DNA of 64,000 nucleotides, from contig NZ_JAOTID010000006.1 of the NCBI RefSeq assembly GCF_026163695.1, positions 1 to 64,000 of the forward strand, given 5' to 3'. The notes beneath the pieces are model-generated. The model had not been told where the DNA came from. It worked only from the letters and a program-made list of their open reading frames with translations, and searched no databases. The stretch is from Shumkonia mesophila. Lineage in GTDB: Bacteria > Pseudomonadota > Alphaproteobacteria > Rhodospirillales > Shumkoniaceae. The translations under genes and the position numbers were made by a program. The stretch's first letter is position 1. Every line of letters begins with the position of its first letter. Positions 8,277 through 16,323 of this stretch are shown here, one piece after another.

Positions 8277-8840
8277 ATGACGCCCCGCCCCGCCAAGGCC
8301 GATTTCCCGGTCAGCCAGGTCCGCCGCTATCTCGAGCCCGGGCCCATCGTGCTGGTGTCTTCGCGCTGGCGGGGCCAGGCCAACATCATGACCATGGGCT
8401 GGCACACGATGATGGAGTTCACGCCGGCCCTGGTGGGGTGCGTCATCTCCAGCGCCAACCACAGCTTTCGTATGATCCGCGACAGCGGCGAATGCGTAAT
8501 CAACCTGCCGACCGCGGCCTTGACCGACATCGTGGTCGGCATCGGCAACACCACCGGCGCCGAGATCGACAAGTTCGCCCATTTCGGCCTGACGGCCGGG
8601 AAGGCCGAGGCGGTGGGCGCGCCGCCGATCGCCGAATGCCACGCCCATTTCGAATGCCGGCTCTACGACGACGCGCTGGTCGAAAAGTACAACTTCTTCA
8701 TCTTCGAGGTGGTGAAGGCCCGCGCCGCCCGCACGCCCAAACACCCGGAAACCCTGCACTACACCGGCGACGGCGTGTTCGTGGTGGCCGGCAAGGCAAT
8801 CGACCGCCGCAAACTGTTCCGGCCCGACATGCTGAAGTAG
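8277..8840 (+). CDS. Flavin reductase family protein (FMN-binding split barrel)
   Basis: A 187-residue protein with the flavin-reductase-like fold: an early segment with WRGQANIMTMGWHTM, where such proteins contact FMN, followed by a central strand (CVISSANHSF) and the GECVINLP segment typical of the family. The start at 8277 follows GGAGGAA. Members bind FMN and use NAD(P)H or act as flavoproteins of unknown substrate. It is transcribed toward the PfpI-like gene, which is on the other strand. Confidence 0.85.
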   Translation: MTPRPAKADFPVSQVRRYLEPGPIVLVSSRWRGQANIMTMGWHTMMEFTPALVGCVISSANHSFRMIRDSGECVINLPTAALTDIVVGIGNTTGAEIDKFAHFGLTAGKAEAVGAPPIAECHAHFECRLYDDALVEKYNFFIFEVVKARAARTPKHPETLHYTGDGVFVVAGKAIDRRKLFRPDMLK

Positions 8841-8866
8841 AGGCCCGCCGCCAGGGGGCGCCGGGT

Positions 8867-9406
8867 TCAGCGCGCCGCCGTCATTTCGGCGACGCGCCCG
8901 GTGAAGATGGGAATATCGCCGGGATGGCGGCTGGTGATCAGGTTGCCGTCGACGACCACTTTCCGGTCCTGCCAGTCGCAGCCGGCGTTCTCCATGTCGG
9001 TCTTGATCGAAGGGTACGACGTGGCGCGCCGGCCCTTGACGACCCCGGCCTCGATCAGCATCCACGGACCGTGGCAGATCGCGCCGACCGGCTTGCCCGA
9101 GGTGGCAAACTTTTTCACGAAATCCACCGCTTTTGCCTCGGTCCGGAGCTTGTCGGGGTTGATCTGGCCGCCGGGCAGCACCAGGGCGTCGTAATTTTCG
9201 ACGCGCGCCTCCTCCAGCTTGACGTCGACGGGCACCGATTCACCCCAGTCGGTGTGGTCCCAGCCGACGATCTCGCCGTCCTTTGGCGAAACGACGTCGA
9301 CCTGGGCGCCGGCCTCGGCCAGGATACGGCGCGGCTCCAGCAATTCGGACTGCTCGAAGCCGTCGGTGGCGAGAATGGCGATCTTCTTTCCGTTCAGGTC
9401 GGGCAT
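8867..9406 (-). CDS. DJ-1/PfpI family protein (class I glutamine amidotransferase-like)
   Basis: A 179-residue protein of the PfpI/YhbO type. The nucleophile elbow AICHGP places the catalytic Cys at position 111 with His112 beside it, and the VLPGG segment is conserved. Members are reported as proteases, glyoxalases or deglycases, so the exact activity is open. The chosen start gives the standard MPDLNGKKIAIL N-terminus; an upstream in-frame start would add 25 unlikely residues. It converges with the flavin reductase gene. Confidence 0.88.
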   Translation of the reverse strand: MPDLNGKKIAILATDGFEQSELLEPRRILAEAGAQVDVVSPKDGEIVGWDHTDWGESVPVDVKLEEARVENYDALVLPGGQINPDKLRTEAKAVDFVKKFATSGKPVGAICHGPWMLIEAGVVKGRRATSYPSIKTDMENAGCDWQDRKVVVDGNLITSRHPGDIPIFTGRVAEMTAAR

Positions 9407-9563
9407 CGGATGCTCCTTTCCTCTGGGGCTGGGCGATGGTGCGCGAAGCCGGGCCGCCGGAAGCGCCCGGGGGGAACCCATCTATTCCGAAACGGGGCCG
9501 GGGCGCATTTACATAGGTAAGCCCAGGCCCCCACCCCCGGAAATGACGAGATTCCGGCCCCGG

Positions 9564-10022
9564 CTAAATCCGGCAAGTCCTTACAATTAAACGTCTTCTC
9601 ATGGGTCGGCCGGAAAAAACCTCGTCATTTCTCGTCATTTTGCCATTTTCGCTTGTCGATTCAGGGGCTTGAGTGGCCTCGACGGGCCCGCTGGCGGCGG
9701 CCATGCGCGCCAGCTTGGCCTGGAGGTCGACGGCGCGCGCCGCCGCCTGGTAGTTGCGGCCCTCCAGCGCGGCGCGAAAGACGCTTTCCAGCTTGCCCAG
9801 CAGCACGCCCGTGCCGTCGCAGGCCTCGGCGGCCATTTCCGCCTGGATGGCGGCGACGCGGGCGCGGATGCGCGGCTGGCGCAGCAGCCGATGGCCGTGG
9901 TTGGCGGCCCACAGCGCGCGGTAGCCGGCGCCGGTGGCGGCGCGGGTGGCGTTGAAGCCGGCGGCGAAATTGCGGCAGAAGCGCTCCTGGCGATGGGTCA
10001 ACCCGTTGGGGCCCTTGGACAT
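9564..10022 (-). CDS. Phage terminase small subunit-like protein (orphan)
   Basis: The N-terminal 60 residues match the terminase small subunit pattern (LTHRQERFCRNFAAG, then ATRAATGAGY and RQPRIRARVAAI), a helix-turn-helix that recognises phage DNA ends for packaging. The 152-residue ORF has a less typical, basic C-terminal tail. No large terminase, portal or capsid gene is near, so it is a prophage relic or a retained DNA-binding protein. Unusually for a relic it has a strong GAGGAG ribosome-binding site and a near-consensus sigma-70 promoter (10066-10094). It marks the left edge of a lower-GC island. Confidence 0.75.
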   Translation of the reverse strand: MSKGPNGLTHRQERFCRNFAAGFNATRAATGAGYRALWAANHGHRLLRQPRIRARVAAIQAEMAAEACDGTGVLLGKLESVFRAALEGRNYQAAARAVDLQAKLARMAAASGPVEATQAPESTSENGKMTRNDEVFSGRPMRRRLIVRTCRI

Positions 10023-10065
10023 GGCGAAAACTCCTCGCAGATCAGGATGAAATACTGGAAAGGTG

Positions 10066-10094
10066 ACTATAATCCTAATTTAGGGAAATGTCAA
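10066..10094 (-). promoter_or_regulatory. Near-consensus sigma-70 promoter for the terminase-like gene
   Basis: On the minus strand, TTGACA (10094-10089) and TATAGT (10071-10066) are separated by exactly 17 bases. The predicted transcript would start near 10059, about 37 bases before the ATG. This is the closest match to the consensus noticed in the window. Confidence 0.75.
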
Positions 10095-10383
10095 GGGATG
10101 TCCCACTGTCTGGACCTACCTGCCCGACGCCACCACGGGTACGGCCAGATCGTATTGACGACGAGTTGGTTGGCGGAGCCCAGCCAAAACGCGCCCACCA
10201 CCTTGCTTCCGTTCGAAAGTAAATAGGATTTTGGGGAAATAGCCTCAGGGAAACGCGCTCCAGTATGGCGGCTTGATGGCAGGAGTGAAAGTCCGTGGTG
10301 CAAACGTCTGCCAACTACTAGAACTGGTACTCCCTCTATCGTATCGCTAGTATTTGAGGCGAAATGCCGATGGAGACGCGGGT
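10095..10383. other. Non-coding stretch at the left side of the foreign island
   Basis: This is most of a 361-base gap between the terminase-like gene and the nuclease-like gene. Base composition is more AT-rich than the flanking chromosome. Short minus-strand reading frames exist, but they have no recognisable domain and I do not call them genes. It probably holds the promoter of the downstream nuclease-like gene; no clear boxes were identified. Confidence 0.5.
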
Positions 10384-11517
10384 ATGCCAAACTATCTGCT
10401 TGATCTCTTCACGCCGCACACCTGGAGCCAATTTCTTAAGCACGGCTCCGATATCTCCGGGTTCAAGCTAAGGCAGCGGAAGGTTGCCCATGATCGGGGC
10501 GTGCCGGGTACGATCTTTCTCTGCTACTTGGTGCACCTTTCGCGGTGGTGTGGGGCGCTGGAGATCATTAGTAAACCGTTCATTGCCGATGAGCCCATTT
10601 TCTTTGAGAGCGACGATCCTTACGTCGTCCGATTCAAAGTCAACCCGCTCATAACCCTATCGACTGAACACGCTTTGCCCATGACGGCGCCTGATGTCTG
10701 GGACCATCTGTCGCTGACGGATGGTGTCGAACCGGGCTCTTTTGGCTGGGCGCAAAGCATTGGTTTTCGTGCATCATTGCGGGTAATACCTCCGAATGAT
10801 GGCGACTTTTTGCTCAAACTCCTGACGAAGCAACAGAACACCCCAAAGCCTTATCCGTTGACCAAGGAAGATGAACGCAAGCTCCGGCAACGAGCGGTGA
10901 TCAAGACGGAAAAGGGGGAGGTCGAGGTCGAGGTTCCCCAGCGAGAGGAAGAATTAGACCAACATCTGCCTTCGACGGAAGCGCAAGTTGCGGAGGTTCG
11001 CGCCTCTACCCAGGTGCAGACGACAATCGCCAAGATCGGGGCTCTTATGGGGCTTAACATCTGGGTGCCTGCATCGGATCGAACGGCAATAAGGAACCTT
11101 CTGCCCACCGATTTACAGTTGAAGCTGCTCGACCGGCTTCCCTTGAACTATGACGGCGTCACGTTGCGGACTATCGAGAACATCGACGTCATCTGGCTCC
11201 ATCGGCGTTCCATGGTGCGAGCCTTCGAAGTAGAACACACGACCAGCATCTATAGCGGTCTGCTCAGGATGGCCGATCTGTTAGCCCTTCAGCCGAACAT
11301 GGACATCGCGCTCCACATCGTTGCGCCCGATGAGCGGAGGGAGAAAGTGAAAACCGAAATTCTGCGTCCCGTGTTCTCGCTCCTGGAGAGCGGGCCCATG
11401 GCAAAGAGTTGCTCTTTCATCTCCTATAGCCAGGTCAGAAATTTAGCCAAGGTTCCACACTTGACCCATACCACCGACACGATACTTGAAGAATTTGAAG
11501 AATTTTTCGACGAGTGA
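10384..11517 (+). CDS. Putative EVE-domain + PD-(D/E)XK nuclease-like protein
   Basis: A 377-residue protein in two parts. Residues 1 to about 110 resemble an EVE/PUA-like module (YLLDLFTPHTW, a GIFLCYL-like strand, then a PYVVRFKV strand), a fold that can read modified bases. After a charged linker, the C-terminal half has the outline of a restriction-endonuclease-like fold, with an Asp in ENIDVIWL and an Glu-x-Glu pair in FEVEHT, followed by a helix SGLLRMADL. Together these suggest a modification-dependent nuclease; this is inference. The start at 10384 follows GGAG at 8 bases; an upstream TTG is less likely. Composition is lower in GC than the flanks. Confidence 0.65.
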   Translation: MPNYLLDLFTPHTWSQFLKHGSDISGFKLRQRKVAHDRGVPGTIFLCYLVHLSRWCGALEIISKPFIADEPIFFESDDPYVVRFKVNPLITLSTEHALPMTAPDVWDHLSLTDGVEPGSFGWAQSIGFRASLRVIPPNDGDFLLKLLTKQQNTPKPYPLTKEDERKLRQRAVIKTEKGEVEVEVPQREEELDQHLPSTEAQVAEVRASTQVQTTIAKIGALMGLNIWVPASDRTAIRNLLPTDLQLKLLDRLPLNYDGVTLRTIENIDVIWLHRRSMVRAFEVEHTTSIYSGLLRMADLLALQPNMDIALHIVAPDERREKVKTEILRPVFSLLESGPMAKSCSFISYSQVRNLAKVPHLTHTTDTILEEFEEFFDE

Positions 11518-11686
11518 GCCGTTGCGGCCGCAAGACACGGGATTGGTCAATGAGCAGGGAACGAGACGGTCAACCCGACAGGTCGTTTGTGCACCGAAAG
11601 GTGCGGCCAACACCGGTCAACGCGCTGCGCTATCATCGCCGCGAGCCTTCGATGCATTCTGCCCAAAGCAAATGGAGCGACGCAGC

Positions 11687-11899
11687 ATGACTACTCCTCA
11701 AGCAATTCTGGTTGGAGCCTGCGTTATAGGCTTGGCAATCATTGCGCCCCGCGTCATCGCTCCATACGAATTTACGACCGGCCCAGCAATGGTTTATCGC
11801 CTCAATACGATCAGTGGCGAAGTGCGAGAATGCCTAAGGGGCGTTGATGCCAGACAGCCGCGTGTTGTTACGGATTGCCAGGGGCCGATTTCAAACTGA
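11687..11899 (+). CDS. Small single-helix membrane protein, unknown
   Basis: A 70-residue ORF starting at an ATG preceded by GGAG. An N-terminal hydrophobic helix (about residues 6-22, AILVGACVIGLAIIAPR) is followed by a short polar domain with two Cys (about 50 and 64) that could pair in the periplasm. No family is recognised. It lies between the EVE-nuclease-like and ParB-like genes, so an accessory role in a defence unit is possible but unsupported. Confidence 0.5.
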   Translation: MTTPQAILVGACVIGLAIIAPRVIAPYEFTTGPAMVYRLNTISGEVRECLRGVDARQPRVVTDCQGPISN

Positions 11900-11947
11900 C
11901 GCACTACTATAGCGGCGTGATTGCGGTAACATGATTATGGATTGCGG

Positions 11948-12028
11948 GTGCACTAAATTGGCAGTGGCCTGAATACGGAATCAAATGAGTTTGTCACCGT
12001 AAAGCACAGATTTAAGTGCCCTGTCACC
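11948..12028. repeat. Degenerate RAYT-associated inverted repeat
   Basis: GTGCACTAAATT (11948-11959) and the imperfect opposite arm TTTAAGTGCCCTGTCACC (12011-12028) match the two ends of the better-preserved element at 18650-18751. The middle has diverged. It occupies much of the 326-base gap between the small membrane protein and the ParB-like gene; the rest of that gap is AT-rich with no gene seen. Confidence 0.55.
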
Positions 12029-12201
12029 ATACCCCTAGAGCTGAGATCGACTAACCCGCCGTGGGCGCTCTCTGTTGTCACCATCCGCGAACAACCAGTC
12101 TATTGACGTCATTATTTTCCCCTTCCTCAAGTCAAAATATTCATCTATTAGTCAATGAAGGGGCATAAATGTGAATCTGTAGATGGATAGCCCCGCGGAT
12201 T

Positions 12202-12216
12202 GGTAGCTTCGCTACC
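12202..12216 (+). promoter_or_regulatory. Hairpin directly upstream of a ribosome-binding site
   Basis: GGTAGC-TTC-GCTACC forms a perfect 6-bp stem with a 3-base loop. It ends one base before the GAGGG ribosome-binding site of the ParB-like gene and could modulate its translation or stabilise the leader. Confidence 0.45.
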
Positions 12217-12225
12217 GAGGGTTCA

Positions 12226-13524
12226 ATGGCAATCAGAAATATTTCCCTGCGTGCTCTTCTCGTGAACCGGGCGAACGACAGGCACGGCGAACTGGAAAAC
12301 GAAACAGCGGCAATAGCTTGGCTTTTCAACGAACGCGAAACGCATATGAAAAATTTAGCGAGAGATATCGTCAAGGAAGGCCAAATCTACGAACTACCGC
12401 TGGTCTCCCCTGAAGGAGACAAATTTTTGGTCTTTGACGGAAACCGTCGTGTGACCTGCTTGAAGCTGCTCGCAGAGCCGCGTCGAGCGCCGACCTCGGA
12501 GCTTCAGGAGTTTTTCACCGATCTGCGAACCAAGTGGTCAGGTAAATTTCCTAAGACAGTGCAATGCCAAGTCGAGGTCAACCGGGACCGAATTGACGAG
12601 ATTCTGTTTCGCCGTCATACGGGCAGCCAAAACGGAATCGGGCAAAGCACCTGGGATGATCGCATGAAAGCCACCTTCGTTTCCCGAACGGGAAAAGGAA
12701 GTGGGTTCAATGTGGCAGATGAAGTTGAAAGCCGCCTTGCAGCAGCAAAGCTCTTGCCGTCACGACGGAAGATCCCGCGCTCTACGATGAATCGCCTGCT
12801 CTCAGCGGAGCCGTACCGCAACCGCCTCGGTTTCAGCGTCAATCGTGGTCGATTCGAGATCACGCATACGGAAGATGTTGTATTGACTGCGCTGGCCAGG
12901 GTCGCCGACGATATGGCGAACCGCCGAGTCGTCCTCGGCCATATCTGGGATGTCGATGGAAAGACCGCCTACCTCGACAAGTTGGAGGCCGAAGGCGTCT
13001 TACCTACCGCCGCCGACATGCTCGACAAGGCGAACGACGGAAGTCCGAAACCGAAGAAGGCAAAACCAACAGCGAAGCCTAAACCGACCCAACGAAAGAC
13101 CCTCATTCCTCAAACGGACTACGGCTTAGTTTGGCCCGGACGATTGCAGCGTCACCGCCAGATTTGGGAGGAATTGCAGTTTCATCTGCAGATCTCCGTG
13201 CATCCGAACGCAATTTCGGTACTCTTCCGTGTCCTGCTGGAGTTGTCGGTCGAGAACTATCTCCAGCAGACAAAACTGACTGTAAATGATCAGGACAAGC
13301 TCTCGACCCGCGTTGTCAAAATCGGAAATGATCTCCGGGCCAAGGGCAAGATCGACCAAAAGCAGTTGGGCATTCTTACGAAGTTCCAACACGCAGATAA
13401 ACTGGTGTCGGCTGATACCTTAAACCGGTACGTCCACTCGCCTAATTTTGCGCCGTCGCCGGAGCATTTGGCGTCGATGTGGGATACCTTGTCGGCCTTC
13501 GTCGTCTTATGCCTACAGGCCTAA
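12226..13524 (+). CDS. ParB/sulfiredoxin-like domain protein with helical C-terminal domain
   Basis: The N-terminal ~120 residues look like the ParB N-terminal fold: a regulatory helix, the strand LPLVSPEGDKFLVFDG and the signature DGNRRVTCLKLL. The middle (about 120-260) is of unknown fold. A Lys/Pro-rich linker (about 265-290) leads to a helical C-terminal domain with an LNRYVHSPNF motif, reminiscent of HEPN-type domains. This is not a chromosome-partition ParB: there is no parA, and the domain order differs. Similar proteins occur in defence islands. The start ATG follows GAGGG. Composition is lower in GC than the chromosome, like the rest of the island. Confidence 0.6.
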   Translation: MAIRNISLRALLVNRANDRHGELENETAAIAWLFNERETHMKNLARDIVKEGQIYELPLVSPEGDKFLVFDGNRRVTCLKLLAEPRRAPTSELQEFFTDLRTKWSGKFPKTVQCQVEVNRDRIDEILFRRHTGSQNGIGQSTWDDRMKATFVSRTGKGSGFNVADEVESRLAAAKLLPSRRKIPRSTMNRLLSAEPYRNRLGFSVNRGRFEITHTEDVVLTALARVADDMANRRVVLGHIWDVDGKTAYLDKLEAEGVLPTAADMLDKANDGSPKPKKAKPTAKPKPTQRKTLIPQTDYGLVWPGRLQRHRQIWEELQFHLQISVHPNAISVLFRVLLELSVENYLQQTKLTVNDQDKLSTRVVKIGNDLRAKGKIDQKQLGILTKFQHADKLVSADTLNRYVHSPNFAPSPEHLASMWDTLSAFVVLCLQA

Positions 13525-13607
13525 TGCCGTTCTACGGATCATAACCCGACGCCAAACCGCGTCCCCTGGCCGCCCCGGCGGAATCGGGCGGCGGTGAGGC
13601 GGCCCGC

Positions 13608-14372
13608 CTACCCACCCGCCGCCACCAGCACCTCGGCGTCCAGGCGCTTCAGGGCCTCGGCGAAGGCGCCTTCGGGAGCCCGATCCACGACGATGTGGCG
13701 GGCCTTTTCCAGGTTCGGGACCCGGACGGGCGCCGTGCGCGCGAACTTGGTGTGGTCGGCCAGCACCACCGGCCAGCGCGCCATGGCCAGCATCTGGCCG
13801 CGGATTTCGGCGGCTTCGCGCGAAAAATCCATCAGCCACGGGTGGGTCGAGAGCGCCCCGGCGCCGACGAAGGCGAAGTCGGCGAAATAGGTGGCGAGCA
13901 TCGCCGTGGCGTCGCGCCCCATGACGGCGCCCTCGCCGGCGATCACCTCGCCGCCCAGCAGCAGCACGCGGTTGTCGTTGCGCCCGGCCAGCCGCGTGGC
14001 GGCCTGGATGTCGCTGGTGATGACGGTGAGGCGGCGCTTGTCCATCAGCGCCTCGACCAGGCCCTGGATGGTGGTCCCGGAATCGAGGATGACCGAGGCG
14101 CCGTCGGGAACCAGCGCGGCGGCGGCCCGCCCGATGGCCCGCTTGCCCTGGGCGTTCACCGACAGCCGCTCGACGAACGCCGGCTCGACGGCGTCGCGCA
14201 ACAGGGCGCCGCCATGCGTTTTGAGCAGCCGGTTCTCGCGGTCCAGGCGGGTGATGTCGCGCCGGATGGTTTCGCGCGAGACGCGCAGCCGGCGGTGCAG
14301 ATCGGCGATGGTGACCGCCCCCGTCTCGGCCACGATGCTGAGGATCAGGCCCCGTCGTTGTTCGGCCAGCAT
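13608..14372 (-). CDS. DeoR/GlpR family transcriptional regulator
   Basis: A 254-residue repressor with an N-terminal helix-turn-helix (IADLHRRLRVSRETIRRDITRL, broken here as IADLHRRLRV then SRETIRRD) at about 18-45, and a sugar-phosphate isomerase-like effector domain with LDSGTT and LLLGG motifs. Members usually sense a phosphorylated sugar and repress a neighbouring catabolic operon, but no such operon is visible here; the next gene is a divergent histidine kinase. The start is placed at the MLAEQRRG methionine; an upstream frame extension has no domain character. Its 3' end marks the right border of the foreign island. Confidence 0.88.
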   Translation of the reverse strand: MLAEQRRGLILSIVAETGAVTIADLHRRLRVSRETIRRDITRLDRENRLLKTHGGALLRDAVEPAFVERLSVNAQGKRAIGRAAAALVPDGASVILDSGTTIQGLVEALMDKRRLTVITSDIQAATRLAGRNDNRVLLLGGEVIAGEGAVMGRDATAMLATYFADFAFVGAGALSTHPWLMDFSREAAEIRGQMLAMARWPVVLADHTKFARTAPVRVPNLEKARHIVVDRAPEGAFAEALKRLDAEVLVAAGG

Positions 14373-14563
14373 GGCGTTCTCCGTTCGTGCGCCCCGACTC
14401 TGCCCAAGCCCCGCCCGGGCGTCAAGCGCGGGGCCCCGGCGATGAAAACGGCGCCCCATGCCGCCACGGGGCTGCCCGGCGACAAATCGTTATGGTAGTG
14501 TGCGGCCGGCCCGCGGCGCAGGCGGGCCGACGGGGGGTTGGCCGGGAACACCAGGGAAGCGCG

Positions 14564-16036
14564 ATGAAAGGCCCATTGAACCGAAGCGAACTGACGGTCG
14601 TGGCGCTGGGCGCCGCGCTGGCCTTCGGGTGGAGCCAGGGGTGGCTTGCCCAGCCGCAGCCGCCGGTTTCGGGAAGCCTGGCCGCGCTGTCGACGGGGGC
14701 GCTGGCCGTGGCGATGGCGGCCCTGGTTCTGGCGTTCCGGCGCTGGCGCGCCCTCAACCATCGATTGAAGGATGGCGAGACGGCGCGGGGCGACCTGGAA
14801 CGGCGGCTCGCCCAGGCCAGCCGGGAACTGGCGGCCGAAAGCGCCGAACGGGCGCGGGCCGAGGAGGCCCGGCTAACGGGCGAATGCCGGTTCGCCGCCC
14901 TGATCGAGGATGCGCTGGAATCGATCACCGTGGTGGACGGGGACGGCGTCATCCGCTTCCAGAGCCCGGCCGCCGAGACGATCCTCGGCCGGAAGCCGGC
15001 GGCGATGATCGGGGTCAGCGCCTTCGAGTTGATCCATCGCGAGGACCTGGCGCGCGTGCGCGACGCCTTTTTCGCCGGCGTCCGGACGCCGGGCATCATC
15101 GTGTCGATGCCGTTTAGGGTCCGCCACGCCGACGGCACGTGGCGGTGGCTGGAAGCCATCGCCCGGAACCGGCTGCACGATCCGGCGGTGCGGGGCGTGG
15201 TGATCAATGCCCGCGACGTCACCCCGCGCCGGCAGGCGGAACGCGAGACGCGGCGGCTGGAGAACGAGCTGGCCCACCTGGCGCGGCTGGGCACCATGGG
15301 CGAGATGGCGGCCGGCTTCGCCCACGAGATCAACCAGCCGCTGACCGCCATCTACAACTATGCCTGCGGCTGCGTGCGGCGGCTGCGGGCCGGACCGGCG
15401 GCGGGGGGCGACCTCTGCGAAGCCCTGGAGGCGACGGCCCGGCAGGCCGAACGGGCCAGCGAGATCGTCCGCCGAATGCGCTGGTTCATCCGCCGCGACG
15501 AACCGGAACTGACGCCGCTCGACATCAAGGCCGCGATCGAGGACGCGCTGGGCCTGGTGGAAGGCGAGGCCCGCCACGCCGGGATCGCGGTGCGAAAGAC
15601 GCTGGCCGAGGCGCTGCCGTGGGTCAAGGGCGACACCGTGCAGATCCAGCAGGCCCTGATCGCGCTGGCCCGGGCGGCCATCGAGGCCATGGCCGGCGAC
15701 CGCGAGGGCCCCCGCGTCCTGACGCTTCGCACCGCCCTTCTGGCCACCGACGAGGTGGAGGTGGCCGTCGTCGACACCGCCCCCGCCCGGCCGCAGGACG
15801 GCCGCGAGCGGCTGATGGCCCCCCTGGCCGCCGGCCCGTCGCGGCGCGCCGGGATCGGGCTTTCCGTCTGCCGCTCGATCGTCGAGCGCCACGGCGGCCG
15901 GCTGTCGGTGGCCGCCGACGGCCCGCGCGGCACCGCCGTTTGCTTCACGCTTCGGGTCTTCCACGCCGTGGCCCATGCCGGCCGCTCGCCGGCGGCCGTG
16001 GACGGAACGGGCGATGCCGCCGCGGCGGCGCCGTGA
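14564..16036 (+). CDS. PAS-domain FixL-like histidine kinase with eroded ATP site
   Basis: A 490-residue membrane kinase: two N-terminal hydrophobic segments (about 8-60), a coiled coil, a PAS domain (about 110-225), a dimerisation helix with phospho-acceptor His254 in FAHEINQPL, and a C-terminal HATPase-like domain. The ATPase motifs are damaged. The N-box that should read like NLVRNAIEAM is ALARAAIEAM, with both Asn replaced by Ala, and the G1 box DTGPGI is DTAPAR. The G2 box GIGLSVC is intact. The Mg-binding Asn is normally essential, so kinase activity is doubtful; it may work as a pseudokinase or phosphatase. No response regulator is adjacent. The start gives a normal N-terminus. Confidence 0.85.
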   Translation: MKGPLNRSELTVVALGAALAFGWSQGWLAQPQPPVSGSLAALSTGALAVAMAALVLAFRRWRALNHRLKDGETARGDLERRLAQASRELAAESAERARAEEARLTGECRFAALIEDALESITVVDGDGVIRFQSPAAETILGRKPAAMIGVSAFELIHREDLARVRDAFFAGVRTPGIIVSMPFRVRHADGTWRWLEAIARNRLHDPAVRGVVINARDVTPRRQAERETRRLENELAHLARLGTMGEMAAGFAHEINQPLTAIYNYACGCVRRLRAGPAAGGDLCEALEATARQAERASEIVRRMRWFIRRDEPELTPLDIKAAIEDALGLVEGEARHAGIAVRKTLAEALPWVKGDTVQIQQALIALARAAIEAMAGDREGPRVLTLRTALLATDEVEVAVVDTAPARPQDGRERLMAPLAAGPSRRAGIGLSVCRSIVERHGGRLSVAADGPRGTAVCFTLRVFHAVAHAGRSPAAVDGTGDAAAAAP

Positions 16037-16071
16037 CCCGGACGGGGACATCGCCAAGGACAGGAACGGCC

Positions 16072-16323
16072 ATGTCGCGCATCTTCAGGTTCATCGCCGA
16101 AACCGCCAACTTTTTCCACGGCCTGTTCGGCCACGGCGCCAAGCAGCCGTTCAGCCGCCAGTCGCTGGAGGACCTGATCGGACGCCGGGCGGCCCGCGCC
16201 GTGATGGCCGTTCCGGTGATCACCGTCACCCTGTGGCTTTTGTTGTGGGCGGCCGCCAAGCTGTTCGACCTGCCGGAGGGAAGCGACCCCTTCGCCTGGT
16301 TCCGGAACGCCGGCGGCCAATAG
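16072..16323 (+). CDS. Small membrane protein, unknown
   Basis: An 83-residue ORF following the kinase gene by 35 bases, with AAGGA-type sequence before the ATG. It has a basic, amphipathic N-terminal half and one membrane helix (about 44-63, VMAVPVITVTLWLLLWAAAK). No family recognised. The last base of its TAG stop is the first base of the palindromic element at 16323-16441. Confidence 0.6.
   Translation: MSRIFRFIAETANFFHGLFGHGAKQPFSRQSLEDLIGRRAARAVMAVPVITVTLWLLLWAAAKLFDLPEGSDPFAWFRNAGGQ

Noticed and set aside
10075-10390. Overlapping minus-strand frames of 79 and 99 codons upstream of the nuclease-like gene
   Set aside because: No domain, unfavourable composition, and they overlap the promoter region of the terminase-like gene.
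12226-13524. Chromosome partition protein ParB
   Set aside because: Only the N-terminal fold is shared; there is no parA and no parS-like 16-mer nearby, and the C-terminal domain is different.
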